A stretch of 64,000 bases of DNA, taken from assembly GCA_051814705.1 (NCBI GenBank), contig JBPWQW010000001.1, positions 992,001-1,056,000 on the forward strand, given 5' to 3'. Each line of letters begins with the position of its first letter. Within the stretch, counting starts at the first letter, position 1. Shown in pieces: positions 18,792 through 27,892 of the stretch. The notes under the pieces are model-generated. The model had not been told where the DNA came from, did no database searches, and saw only the letters and a program-made list of their open reading frames with translations. Source of the DNA: Geojedonia sp051814705 (GTDB lineage Bacteria > Bacteroidota > Bacteroidia > Flavobacteriales > Flavobacteriaceae). A program made the translations under genes and the position numbers.

Positions 18792-19721
18792 ATGAAAGGA
18801 CCTCTTTTTTACTCTAAAATTTTACTCTTTGGTGAGTATGGGATCATTAAAGATTCAAAAGGCTTATCTATCCCCTATAATTTTTACAATGGTGCTTTAA
18901 AGATGAGTGAAAACCAATCGGAACAAGCTCAAAAATCCAATCGTAATTTAAAAAAGTTTGCCACCTTTCTAGAAACCCTAGATCCAAATCTTATTGTTTT
19001 TGATATTGAAAAACTACAAAATGACCTACAATCTGGGATGTATTTTGATTCTTCAATTCCACAGGGATATGGTGTGGGCAGTAGCGGGGCTTTGGTAGCG
19101 GCCATTTATGATAAGTATGCGCAAAATAAAATTACTGTTTTAGAAAACTTAACCCGTGATAAATTATTACAGCTTAAAACGATATTTTCTGAAATGGAAG
19201 CGTTTTTCCACGGAAAATCCTCAGGCTTAGATCCGTTGAATAGCTATTTAAGTATTCCAATTTTAATCAATTCTAAGGATAATATTGAAGCCACAGGCAT
19301 TCCTTCACAAAAGGCAGTTGGTAAAGGTGCGGTATTTTTATTGGATAGTGGAATTATTGGAGAAACAGCACCAATGGTTGGTATTTTTATGGAGAACATG
19401 AAGAGGAAAGGGTTTAGGAATATGCTTAAAAACCAGTTTATAAAACATACCGATGCCTGTGTTGAAGATTTTTTAAAAGGAGATATCAAATCGCTGTTTA
19501 ACAATACTAAAAAATTGTCTAAAGTGGTTTTAAACCATTTTAAACCCATGATTCCTAAACAATTTCATGCGCTTTGGAAAAAGGGAATTGAAACCAATGA
19601 TTATTATTTGAAATTATGCGGTTCAGGGGGCGGTGGTTATATTCTAGGCTTTACCGAAGATATCGAAAAAGCAAGATTTTCACTTAAAGGTTATAAATTA
19701 GAAGTCGTTTATAATTTCTAA
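18792..19721 (+). CDS. Mevalonate kinase-like GHMP kinase
   Basis: 309 residues. The opening KILLFGEYGIIKDSKGL is the typical N-terminus. The phosphate loop PQGYGVGSSGALVAA (about 91-105), the catalytic segment HGKSSGLDPLNSY (with Lys/Asp) and the C-terminal CGSGGGGYILGF loop are complete. The product is most likely mevalonate 5-phosphate. Phosphomevalonate kinase is the alternative, because the genome also has the GHMP kinase at 49,975. Confidence 0.85.
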   Translation: MKGPLFYSKILLFGEYGIIKDSKGLSIPYNFYNGALKMSENQSEQAQKSNRNLKKFATFLETLDPNLIVFDIEKLQNDLQSGMYFDSSIPQGYGVGSSGALVAAIYDKYAQNKITVLENLTRDKLLQLKTIFSEMEAFFHGKSSGLDPLNSYLSIPILINSKDNIEATGIPSQKAVGKGAVFLLDSGIIGETAPMVGIFMENMKRKGFRNMLKNQFIKHTDACVEDFLKGDIKSLFNNTKKLSKVVLNHFKPMIPKQFHALWKKGIETNDYYLKLCGSGGGGYILGFTEDIEKARFSLKGYKLEVVYNF

Positions 19722-19730
19722 ACCTACATT

Positions 19731-20642
19731 ATGTTTTCCAGAAAACAAAAACATCTTATGCTAAAGTTTTTTAGCCTGTTTTCTGTTGTAAGAGGCTATA
19801 ATATTCTTATTTTGGTTATTGCTCAATACCTCAGTTCTGTATTTATTTTAGCACACCACAAGTCTTTGCGTCACGTATTATTTGACCTTAATTTGTTTAT
19901 GTTGGTTTTGGCATCATCATTAACTATTGCTGCAGGTTATATTATCAATAATTTTTATGATTCTGAAAAGGACTTAATCAATCGCCCCCAAAAATCAAAT
20001 TTAGACAGGTTGGTAAGCCAAAACACAAAATTATCCTTCTATTTTGTTCTCAATTTTTTTGCTGTGGTCATGGCGAGTTATGTGTCTTTTAGAGCTGTGG
20101 TTTTCTTTTCTATTTACATTTTTGCGATATGGTTTTATTCCCATAAATTAAAAAAAATGCCATTTATAGGAAATCTAACTTCGGCAATTTTAACCATCAC
20201 GCCATTTTTCGCCATTTTTATTTATTACAAAAATTTTGAGCACGTCATCTTTGTACATGCTATGTTTTTATTCTTGATCATTTCGATGCGTGAACTCACT
20301 AAAGATTTGGAGAATATTAAAGGAGATTTGCTGCAAGATTATAAAACGATTCCTGTTGTTTATGGGGAGCGTACTTCAAAATATATGCTTACTATTTTGA
20401 TAGTACTGACAATTGTTCCAACATATTTATTATTGTTTCATTTTCATATAGGTAGAATGAACTATTTCTATTATTTAAGCGTCATTTTGTTGATGGTGTT
20501 TTTAGTATTGCTTTGGAAGTCAAATAGTAAATCACATTATTTACTACTTCACAATATTTTAAAATTTATTATCGTTGTAGGCGCAATAAGCATCCCACTA
20601 ATTGATATTTCTATGGTTCTGAATAAGATCGTTTTTCATTAG
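19731..20642 (+). CDS. UbiA-family prenyltransferase, geranylgeranylglycerol-phosphate synthase-like
   Basis: 303 residues with about eight to nine membrane helices. The first prenyl-diphosphate/Mg motif is NNFYDSEKDLINRP (about 77-90) and the second Asp motif is MRELTKDLENIKGD (about 186-199), as in UbiA enzymes. It lies 9 bases after mevalonate kinase, which fits use of an isoprenoid diphosphate. Flavobacterial members are often labelled geranylgeranylglycerol-phosphate geranylgeranyltransferase; quinone- or haem-type acceptors cannot be excluded. Confidence 0.8.
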   Translation: MFSRKQKHLMLKFFSLFSVVRGYNILILVIAQYLSSVFILAHHKSLRHVLFDLNLFMLVLASSLTIAAGYIINNFYDSEKDLINRPQKSNLDRLVSQNTKLSFYFVLNFFAVVMASYVSFRAVVFFSIYIFAIWFYSHKLKKMPFIGNLTSAILTITPFFAIFIYYKNFEHVIFVHAMFLFLIISMRELTKDLENIKGDLLQDYKTIPVVYGERTSKYMLTILIVLTIVPTYLLLFHFHIGRMNYFYYLSVILLMVFLVLLWKSNSKSHYLLLHNILKFIIVVGAISIPLIDISMVLNKIVFH

Positions 20643-20662
20643 CTAAGGGGTTAAATATCATA

Positions 20663-20670
20663 TATCTTTG
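20663..20670 (+). promoter_or_regulatory. -7 promoter element for the pseudouridine synthase-like gene
   Basis: TATCTTTG, a perfect TAnnTTTG match, 14 bases before the ATG at 20685 in a 42-base intergenic gap. No TTG at standard -33 spacing. Confidence 0.5.
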
Positions 20671-20684
20671 CAAAAAATAAAATC

Positions 20685-21563
20685 ATGAGTAGACATCAGG
20701 GTAGTGATCGAAAAGGAAAGCCTTCAGGGAGAGGTAATGGAAATGGGTCGGATAAAATTTCTACAAGGGGAGGGAACTATACCAAAGGCAAAAGTTTTTC
20801 AAGAGGGAACGCCCCTCTAAGGAAGAAAACTTCTCCTCCAAAAACAACATCCAATCCAGACGAGATACGACTCAATAAATACATAGCCAATTCCGGTATT
20901 TGTTCTAGACGAGAAGCTGATGTCAATATAGCAACGGGATTGGTCACGGTTAATGGCAAAGTGATTACCGAAATGGGTTATAAGGTGAAACTCGAGGATG
21001 AGGTTCGTTTTGATGGTGCTCGCATCAACCCAGAAAAGAAAGCTTATGTACTATTAAACAAACCTAAAGGCTTCGCAACGACTACAAGTGAGAGCAAAGG
21101 AAAAACGGTAATGGATTTGGTGGCCAATGCCACGAATTCACGCATAAAACCCATTGGGCGCTTGGGCAGGAAAGCTACTGGCTTATTATTGTTTACCAAT
21201 GATGAAACCATAGTAAATAAGTTTACAAACTCAAAAAATGGGATTGCTAGGTTGTTTCATATTGAACTGGATAAAAATTTAAAATTTGAAGATTTTAAGA
21301 AAATTCAAGAAGGTATTAAAGTAGAAGGGAAGCAAATTTTTATTGAAGAAATAAGTTATATTGAAGAAGCCACAAAAAAAGAGGTTGGTCTAAAACTGAA
21401 ACAGACGGGCAACAATGCCATTCGAACCATTTTTGAGCATCTAAACTATGAGATCGTCCGTTTGGATTGCGTAGCTATTGGGCATCTTACAAAAAAAGAT
21501 ATTCCACGAGGCCATTGGAAACATTTAACGCAGCAAGAAATCAATACCTTAAAGATGCTTTAA
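20685..21563 (+). CDS. RsuA/RluB-type pseudouridine synthase paralogue with lost catalytic residues
   Basis: 292 residues: a basic Gly/Arg/Lys/Ser-rich tail (1-65), an S4 RNA-binding domain (about 66-125, RLNKYIANSGICSRREAD) and a pseudouridine-synthase domain. The catalytic motif, normally GRLDxxTxGLL, reads GRLGRKATGLL: the Asp is Gly161. The partner Tyr of the KxY motif is Phe191, and the later KNRxVRRIFEH box reads NNAIRTIFEH. The fold-defining parts (KPKGF, KKDIPRGHWKHL) remain. It can probably bind rRNA but is unlikely to isomerise uridine. Own -7 element upstream. Confidence 0.87.
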   Translation: MSRHQGSDRKGKPSGRGNGNGSDKISTRGGNYTKGKSFSRGNAPLRKKTSPPKTTSNPDEIRLNKYIANSGICSRREADVNIATGLVTVNGKVITEMGYKVKLEDEVRFDGARINPEKKAYVLLNKPKGFATTTSESKGKTVMDLVANATNSRIKPIGRLGRKATGLLLFTNDETIVNKFTNSKNGIARLFHIELDKNLKFEDFKKIQEGIKVEGKQIFIEEISYIEEATKKEVGLKLKQTGNNAIRTIFEHLNYEIVRLDCVAIGHLTKKDIPRGHWKHLTQQEINTLKML

Positions 21564-21869
21564 TTGAAAAAAATAACAAAAAAAGCCTATAATTAATTTT
21601 TTTATATTTCATTTGTAATAGCAACCAGCAAAACATAATGATTAATGTTTTTAAGTTCGGAACTTTGAAAATTAAAAAGTCAAATCCAAAAATAACTTAT
21701 AGTATAATGGGTAGCCTATATTTAAAGCTAACGTCCATTTTCTCAATCACATCCAGTCAGCACAACTACGGTTTTGTACCAACCACACATACACAAATAC
21801 GAATTTGATATTCAATATTATATTAGCCATTAAAAAATAATTTTTTTGTTTAAAAACTAACATCTAATA
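21564..21869. other. 306-base intergenic region before the polyamine operon
   Basis: AT-rich, without an ORF of note, tRNA, strong hairpin or recognised riboswitch. It presumably contains the 3' end of the preceding transcript and the promoter and leader for speA. No exact TAnnTTTG was found close to the start; AAT/TTT runs just before 21870 are the only striking composition. Confidence 0.5.
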
Positions 21870-23270
21870 ATGAATACTAAATATATTGATTTAATAAATC
21901 AGACTTTTTATTTTCCACAAGAAGAATTCAAACTTGAAGACCGCGACCTGCAATTTCACGATATAGATTTGATGCAACTTGTAGAGGATTATGGAACACC
22001 TTTAAAATTTACATACCTTCCTCAAATCTCAACCAATATTAATCGTGCAAAAGAGTGGTTTGCCAAGGCTCGTAAAAAAATTAAATATAAAGGGAAATAC
22101 AATTACTGTTATTGCACTAAAAGCTCGCACTTTAAACATGTTTTAAATGAGGCTCTTAAAAATGATATCCATATAGAAACGTCATCAGCCTTCGATATAG
22201 ATATTGTTGAAAGATTGAAAGCCGAAGGTAAGATTACCGATGACAAGTATATTATTTGTAATGGCTTTAAACGATCACAATATGTCACAAATATAGCACG
22301 ACTGATCAATAACGGCCAAAAAAACTGTATTCCCATTATTGATAATTTTGAAGAGATTGATCTACTTTCAAAAGAGATAAAGGGTAAGTTTAATATCGGT
22401 ATTCGTATTGCTTCAGAAGAAGAACCAAAATTTGAGTTTTATACTTCAAGGTTGGGGATTGGGTACAAAAATATTGTCCCATTTTACAATAGACAAGTTA
22501 AGGATAACAAAAAAGTAAAACTTAAAATGCTTCATTTTTTCATCAATACCGGGATTAGAGATAATGCCTATTATTGGAATGAGCTTTCTAAGTGTTTAAA
22601 GGTTTATACCAGTTTAAAACACATCTGCCCATCACTGGACAGCTTAAATATTGGTGGAGGCTTCCCTATAAAAAATTCTTTGGCTTTTGATTTTGATTAT
22701 GAATATATGGTTGAAGAGATTTTATGCCAAATTAAATTGGCTTGTGAAGCAGAAGAAGTGCCTGTGCCTAATATATTTACAGAATTTGGTAGCTTTACGG
22801 TAGGCGAAAGTGGAGGGGCAATTTATGAAGTGCTTTACCAAAAGCAACAAAATGATCGCGAAAAATGGAATATGATCAATTCCTCTTTTATAACAACCTT
22901 GCCAGATACTTGGGCCATAAACAAACGATTTATTATGCTGCCAATTAATAGATGGTATGATTCTTATGAACGTGTTTTACTTGGAGGATTGACTTGTGAT
23001 AGCGACGATTATTACAATAGCGAGCAGCACATGAACGCCATTTACTTGCCAAAATATAATAAGGAAAAACCGTTATATTTAGGGTTTTTTAATATTGGAG
23101 CCTATCAAGAAACGATTGGCGGATTTGGAGGATTGCAACATTGTTTAATTCCTTCGCCAAAGCATATTTTAATTGACAAAGATGAAGATGGAAACATCAC
23201 CACAGAATTATTTAGCGAACAACAAAAAAGTGAAGACTTACTTAAAATTTTAGGTTATAATGGAGAATAA
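21870..23270 (+). CDS. Arginine decarboxylase, PLP alanine-racemase-fold type
   Basis: 466 residues, the short form typical of Bacteroidota. PLP-binding K84 lies in YCTKSSHF; the phosphate-binding glycine segment is NIGGGFPIKN; LTCDSDD contains C376, the residue donated to the partner active site in this fold; EFGSFTVGESG is also characteristic. It decarboxylates arginine to agmatine. The agmatinase gene overlaps its 3' end by 11 bases, which supports this substrate over diaminopimelate or ornithine. Confidence 0.88.
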   Translation: MNTKYIDLINQTFYFPQEEFKLEDRDLQFHDIDLMQLVEDYGTPLKFTYLPQISTNINRAKEWFAKARKKIKYKGKYNYCYCTKSSHFKHVLNEALKNDIHIETSSAFDIDIVERLKAEGKITDDKYIICNGFKRSQYVTNIARLINNGQKNCIPIIDNFEEIDLLSKEIKGKFNIGIRIASEEEPKFEFYTSRLGIGYKNIVPFYNRQVKDNKKVKLKMLHFFINTGIRDNAYYWNELSKCLKVYTSLKHICPSLDSLNIGGGFPIKNSLAFDFDYEYMVEEILCQIKLACEAEEVPVPNIFTEFGSFTVGESGGAIYEVLYQKQQNDREKWNMINSSFITTLPDTWAINKRFIMLPINRWYDSYERVLLGGLTCDSDDYYNSEQHMNAIYLPKYNKEKPLYLGFFNIGAYQETIGGFGGLQHCLIPSPKHILIDKDEDGNITTELFSEQQKSEDLLKILGYNGE

Positions 23271-24204
23271 AACTTATGCTGGAATTCCTGAGGAATTCGC
23301 AAAATTGGAAACTTCTAAAATTGTTTTGATCCCAGTGCCCTATGATGGAACAAGCACTTGGGGAAAAGGATCAGACAAAGGCCCAGAAGCATTTTTAGTC
23401 GCTTCTGAAAACATGGAGCTATATGACATTGAAACGGATACAGAAGTATACCAACAAGGTGTCTATTTAGCAGATGCCATCAAGGAATCAGCCTCACCTG
23501 AAGCCATGGTCGATGCTGTGCACAAAGCAACAAAGCTATATATTAAAAAAAATAAGTTTGTAACGGTAATTGGGGGCGAACATTCTATCTCAATTGGCAC
23601 AATTAGGGCATTTAATGAGTGCTTTGATAACTTAACTGTTTTGCATATTGATGCACATGCCGATTTACGTAAAGAATATCTAGGTTCGGCATGCAATCAT
23701 GCTTGTGCTGTGTATGAAGCTCATCATAACACAAACTTGATTCAAGTTGGTATTCGTTCCATGGACATTATTGAAAAAACGGTAATGGATGAAGAAAAGG
23801 TGTATTTTGCACATGAAATGGCTGTGGATGATACTTGGGTAGACAGTGCCATAGACCAAATGACAGAAAATGTGTTTATCACCTTCGATTTGGACGCTTT
23901 GGATCCTTCCATTATGCCCTCTACCGGAACACCAGAACCGGGAGGCTTATTCTGGTATGAAACACTTGAATTTTTAAAGCAAGTTTTTGAAGAAAAAAAC
24001 GTGGTTGGGTTCGATATTGTAGAGCTTTGTCCTAATAAAAATGATAAATCTTCAGACTTTTTAGCCGCTAAATTGTATTACAAAATGTTAAGCTATAAAT
24101 TCGCTGAAGACGATATTCATGATGATTATGAAAGTAATTTGAACGAATATGGTTCTTCCAGTATAAATAAATTTTCTAAATTTAACGATGATGACGAAGA
24201 CTAA
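23260..24204 (+). CDS. speB: Agmatinase (ureohydrolase family)
   Basis: 314 residues. The binuclear manganese ligands are visible: H108 (GGEHSIS), D131/H133/D135 (HIDAHADL) and D210/D212 (FDLDALDPS). It hydrolyses agmatine to putrescine and urea. The start overlaps the arginine decarboxylase gene by 11 bases and its end overlaps the next gene by 17, so translation is coupled. The C-terminus is extended with an acidic tail. Confidence 0.92.
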   Translation: MENKTYAGIPEEFAKLETSKIVLIPVPYDGTSTWGKGSDKGPEAFLVASENMELYDIETDTEVYQQGVYLADAIKESASPEAMVDAVHKATKLYIKKNKFVTVIGGEHSISIGTIRAFNECFDNLTVLHIDAHADLRKEYLGSACNHACAVYEAHHNTNLIQVGIRSMDIIEKTVMDEEKVYFAHEMAVDDTWVDSAIDQMTENVFITFDLDALDPSIMPSTGTPEPGGLFWYETLEFLKQVFEEKNVVGFDIVELCPNKNDKSSDFLAAKLYYKMLSYKFAEDDIHDDYESNLNEYGSSSINKFSKFNDDDED

Positions 24205-25168
24205 AGGTCCTATATCCAACTTTATTGAAAAGTACTACTTGCACTTTAATGCAGCGGCATTGGTTGATGCGGCCAAAGCTTATGAAGCTCAGTTAGAACA
24301 AGGGTCTAAAATGTTAGTCTCCCTAGCTGGAGCAATGAGTACAGCAGAATTAGGTAAGATTTTTGCTGAAATGATTCGTAAAGATAAAGTTCAAATCATT
24401 TCCTGTACAGGTGCCAATTTGGAAGAAGATATTATGAATTTGGTGGCCCATTCCCACTATAAACGCGTTCCCAATTATCGAGATCTGACTCCACAACAAG
24501 AGTGGGATTTATTGGAAAAAGGACTCAACAGGGTTACAGACACCTGTATTCCTGAAGAGGAAGCCTTTAGACGCTTACAAAAACACATCTATAAAATTTG
24601 GAAAGACGCAGAAGATAAGGGTGAACGATATTTTCCACATGAGTTTATGTATAAGATGCTACTTTCGGGAGTCTTGGAAGAATATTATGAAATCGACATA
24701 AAAAATTCGTGGATGTTTGCTGCAGCAGAGAAAAATTTACCTATAATTGTTCCAGGATGGGAAGATAGCACCATGGGAAATATTTTTGCTAGCTATGTCC
24801 TTAAAGGTGAGTTGAAGGCAAGCACCATGAAATCTGGAATAGAGTATATGACGTTTTTGGCAGATTGGTATACCCACAATTCTAAAAAGGGAATCGGTTT
24901 CTTTCAGATAGGAGGCGGTATAGCAGGAGATTTTCCAATATGTGTTGTACCAATGTTGTATCAGGATATGGAACGTACAGATACTCCATTTTGGAGTTAT
25001 TTTTGTCAAATCAGTGACTCAACAACAAGCTATGGATCCTACTCTGGAGCGGTTCCAAATGAAAAAATAACTTGGGGAAAACTGGATATTAATACACCAA
25101 AATTTATAATAGAAAGTGATGCTACAATAGTCGCTCCACTTATATTTGCCTACCTATTAGACATGTAA
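24188..25168 (+). CDS. Deoxyhypusine synthase-family protein (polyamine aminobutyl/aminopropyl transferase)
   Basis: 326 residues from ATG 24188 (ATG 24191 is equally possible). The deoxyhypusine synthase fold is clear: VSLAGAMS near the N-terminus, SCTGANLEEDI, the central QIGGGIAGDFPICVVPML, and ITWGKLD with the active-site Lys (K298) at the position of the eukaryotic catalytic lysine. Bacteria lack eIF5A, so the substrate must differ. Bacterial homologues have been linked to free polyamines such as homospermidine. It is translationally coupled to agmatinase, so putrescine or agmatine is the likely amine. The exact reaction is unknown. Confidence 0.85.
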   Translation: MMTKTKGPISNFIEKYYLHFNAAALVDAAKAYEAQLEQGSKMLVSLAGAMSTAELGKIFAEMIRKDKVQIISCTGANLEEDIMNLVAHSHYKRVPNYRDLTPQQEWDLLEKGLNRVTDTCIPEEEAFRRLQKHIYKIWKDAEDKGERYFPHEFMYKMLLSGVLEEYYEIDIKNSWMFAAAEKNLPIIVPGWEDSTMGNIFASYVLKGELKASTMKSGIEYMTFLADWYTHNSKKGIGFFQIGGGIAGDFPICVVPMLYQDMERTDTPFWSYFCQISDSTTSYGSYSGAVPNEKITWGKLDINTPKFIIESDATIVAPLIFAYLLDM

Positions 25169-25170
25169 TT

Positions 25171-25515
25171 ATGAGCAACAAAAAAGATAATCTTAAGCGC
25201 GTTATAGTTGATTTTAAAAAACTCACTCCAGAAATATTGGCGTTGTTGGTTGAAAAATATCCTGATGGCTATGATGACGATAACATCATTACCTTTAAAA
25301 ATGCCAATAATGAAATTGTTGAAGCTGTAGAAGTGACCACCGAAGACACTAAATATTTAGTAAAAGTGAGCACGAAACTTCAGGTCACCATGGAAAATTA
25401 TGACGAAGATGATTATGACGATTTCGATGGGGACGATCCAGATGCCATCCAAGATCCAGAGCTTGCACCAGATGATGATTTAGGGGAAGAAGATGATGAT
25501 ATTGATGATGATTAA
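25171..25515 (+). CDS. Conserved protein with highly acidic C-terminal tail
   Basis: 114 residues: a basic-to-neutral N-terminal part (1-75) with an alternating strand/helix pattern, then a tail made mostly of Asp and Glu (76-114). No known domain is recognised. Databases may label relatives as DNA primase, but no primase motif is visible. It begins 2 bases after the DHS-like gene, so it is part of the polyamine transcript. The polyanionic tail could bind polyamines, metal ions or a basic protein; this is only a suggestion. Confidence 0.75.
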   Translation: MSNKKDNLKRVIVDFKKLTPEILALLVEKYPDGYDDDNIITFKNANNEIVEAVEVTTEDTKYLVKVSTKLQVTMENYDEDDYDDFDGDDPDAIQDPELAPDDDLGEEDDDIDDD

Positions 25516-25581
25516 AAAAGAAATTGAATTCATGTCGGAGGTAAGCAAAAAAAAGCATAAATTTAGGTAAACTAATTGTTT

Positions 25582-25995
25582 ATGGCAGCACAATTTCATC
25601 TCGCACTACCTTGCTTAAGCATCAGTAAAACCAGGACATTCTACCATGAGTTGCTTGGTGCGCAAATTGGCCGATCTACAGTAAAGTGGATTGACGTAAA
25701 TTTCTATAACCACCAAATTACCTTTACAGAAAGTGGACCTTTTCATTTTGATTCCAAAAGCTATTCTTTTAACGGACAAATTTTACCTTCTTTTCATTTT
25801 GGAGTGATCTTAAATGATCAAGAATGGAATAGTGTATTAACTCTGTTAAAATCCAAAGGAGTTAAAATCGTTTCAGAAATCGATTTTTTAAAGGAGAAAA
25901 CTGGCGAACACCATTCTTTTTTTGTAAAAGACCCTAATGGATATACCGTAGAGTTTAAATGTTTTACAAATTCAAACGAAATTTTTAAACCTTAA
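25582..25995 (+). CDS. VOC (glyoxalase/dioxygenase fold) family protein
   Basis: 137 residues from ATG 25582; a TTG two codons earlier is less likely. Paired betaalphabetabetabeta modules are visible: FHLALPCLSISKTRTFYHELLG at the start and FFVKDPNGYTVEFKCF at the end, with His6 and Glu in VEF as usual metal ligands. The substrate is unknown. Separated from the upstream gene by 66 bases. Confidence 0.82.
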   Translation: MAAQFHLALPCLSISKTRTFYHELLGAQIGRSTVKWIDVNFYNHQITFTESGPFHFDSKSYSFNGQILPSFHFGVILNDQEWNSVLTLLKSKGVKIVSEIDFLKEKTGEHHSFFVKDPNGYTVEFKCFTNSNEIFKP

Positions 25996-26144
25996 AACCA
26001 TTTTCACAACCAGAAGAGAGCGCAGAGACCTTTTTAGTACCACACGTAAATTTAAACAGCAAAAATTTACTAAAAGCTTTACGGACTTGAAGTGGCAAAA
26101 TTCCGATATAAAATATATTTTAAACCTATTTTAATTTTATATCT

Positions 26145-26501
26145 ATGAAAACACAATCTAAAATACTATTCGTTCTTTCATTATTTTTCTTTTCATCTTT
26201 TTCATTTCCTATGAAATCTACTGCGATTCAGGATATAAATACTGTTGAAGGTGTTTTTGATGGACAGGAATCTTATGGCTATAATTTTATTGCGATACAC
26301 CCTGATGACGATTCAGAATACACCATAACTTTTCAAAATATTAATAAAGAGTTGCTTAATCAGTTCGATTTGGGATCAGAAGCCTTAATTGGAAAAAGTT
26401 TTAAAATTACTTATCAAATTAAAATCAAGAAAACTAAAGATGAAGATGGATTTGTAGACGAAGAAGAAATTTTGACCATTACAAATCTCGAAAAACTATA
26501 A
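26145..26501 (+). CDS. Small exported protein, function unknown
   Basis: 118 residues with a clear signal peptide (KILFVLSLFFFSSFSF, cleavage around residue 26). The mature part is about 90 residues, probably all-beta, with an acidic character. No family recognised. A terminator hairpin follows directly. Confidence 0.68.
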   Translation: MKTQSKILFVLSLFFFSSFSFPMKSTAIQDINTVEGVFDGQESYGYNFIAIHPDDDSEYTITFQNINKELLNQFDLGSEALIGKSFKITYQIKIKKTKDEDGFVDEEEILTITNLEKL

Positions 26502-26507
26502 CTGTGA

Positions 26508-27890
26508 TCAGGCTACCTTTGGGTGGCCTTTTTTGATGATTAGCTCCCAAATAAAATAACCGTAAAGTATAACGTACTCTGCGCCAATAACCCATAGACT
26601 TTCGGTGTTATCAGAGTTTGTATAAGCTAGGTAACTTAAGATGATGATAAAACTCCACACAAGGGGGAATTTATAATTTGTAAATATAGATAAGACCAGT
26701 ATGGGGGCTAGATACCAAGGATGTACTGTAGTGGACATAAAATAGTAAATGGATAAAACTAAAACCATAGAAGAGATCAATTCTATAGTGGTTTTATTCT
26801 TTCTAAAAAAAGTGAATATTAGAATAATGCAAACGATCACTATGGGTATTGCTTTACCTATAATTTGAATTTCGTTATAACCTCTAAAAGTATATCCAAT
26901 CGCCCGAGCGATATAGTAAAAACTAGCGTTAAACTCAAAACGCTGAAACCATAAGCCAATCGTATTGGTATAATTGGTTAATAATTCTGAATTGTAAAAT
27001 GGGATAAAGGATAACAGGGTTAACACACAAATAATAACATAAAACATAAAAAGATTGGACACTCTTTTTAGTGTTGACTTCCTGATTGATTTATCATCCT
27101 CTTTAATAAAGCTTTGAAAAAATAAAGGCAAAAAGATTAAAGGAATTAACTTCACCGAGATCGAACAGGCAAAAATCACAGCTGCTATCTTCCACCTCCT
27201 AAGATGTAACAAATACAAACTCCAAACTAAAAAGAAAATCATAATACTTTCAAAATGAAGATTTCCGGTAAGTTCAATGATAATGAATGGATTTAGCAGG
27301 TACCAAAAGATATTATGGATAGGAATGTTGAGCTTTTCCAGAAGTTTTTTTCCAAAATAGAGCGTTCCAATATCGGCGGCAATTATAAATAGCCGCATGA
27401 CTACTACAGAACCAAAAATACTTTTTCCAGCAAATAGCCCAGCAATTACAAAACACAGTTGGTTTAAAGGTGTGTAATTGGTTAAATGGCTTCCGTTAAG
27501 AACGCCCATGCCATGGTATAGCTCTTGGGCTTGAGCGACAGGAAAAACACCATTTAAAATAAAGGATTCGGGAGTATAGAGATAGGGGTTAAAACCTTCC
27601 AATATCATTCGCCCGTCCCAAATAAAGCGATAAAAATCTTGCGAGAGGTTTGGAGTTGCCAATAAAAACAAAAGCCTAAACAAAATGGCCAAACCCACCA
27701 AAAACTTAAAATTTCCTTTGTTGATTTGAATAAGCTTATAGAATAAAAAGAACAAAGCCGAATAGAGAGATATGAGTTTTACATAATCTGTTCTAACGAG
27801 ATCGTAAGCAAATGAAAGATAACATGCGACACTAGTTAAGGCCAATAAAAATGGAATTTTATTAAGCTTTAAAAGTGTACTGTTGAGCAT
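26508..27890 (-). CDS. Polytopic GT-C type mannosyltransferase-like protein
   Basis: 460 residues with about 11-12 membrane helices. The first extracytoplasmic loop contains LSQDFYRFIWDGRMILEGFNPY, the acidic-residue pattern of GT-C enzymes that use lipid-linked sugars. HPWYLAP near residue 400 is shared with PIG-M/mannosyltransferase-like proteins. It would transfer a sugar from a polyprenyl-phosphate donor outside the inner membrane. It is the last gene of a five-gene minus-strand operon and starts 2 bases after the cellulose-synthase-like gene. Confidence 0.75.
   Translation of the reverse strand: MLNSTLLKLNKIPFLLALTSVACYLSFAYDLVRTDYVKLISLYSALFFLFYKLIQINKGNFKFLVGLAILFRLLFLLATPNLSQDFYRFIWDGRMILEGFNPYLYTPESFILNGVFPVAQAQELYHGMGVLNGSHLTNYTPLNQLCFVIAGLFAGKSIFGSVVVMRLFIIAADIGTLYFGKKLLEKLNIPIHNIFWYLLNPFIIIELTGNLHFESIMIFFLVWSLYLLHLRRWKIAAVIFACSISVKLIPLIFLPLFFQSFIKEDDKSIRKSTLKRVSNLFMFYVIICVLTLLSFIPFYNSELLTNYTNTIGLWFQRFEFNASFYYIARAIGYTFRGYNEIQIIGKAIPIVIVCIILIFTFFRKNKTTIELISSMVLVLSIYYFMSTTVHPWYLAPILVLSIFTNYKFPLVWSFIIILSYLAYTNSDNTESLWVIGAEYVILYGYFIWELIIKKGHPKVA
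26510..26536 (+). terminator. Terminator embedded in the 3' end of the convergent gene
   Basis: An 8-bp stem, AGGCTACC paired with GGTGGCCT (one G-U), a 4-base loop and then TTTTTT. It serves the small exported protein on the + strand. The same bases encode the last residues (KKGHPKVA) and stop of the convergent glycosyltransferase. Confidence 0.7.
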
Positions 27891-27892
27891 CG

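Noticed and set aside
26002..26144. Possible regulatory RNA between the VOC gene and the small exported protein gene
   Set aside because: No stable hairpin, promoter match or conserved motif could be recognised in the 143 bases.
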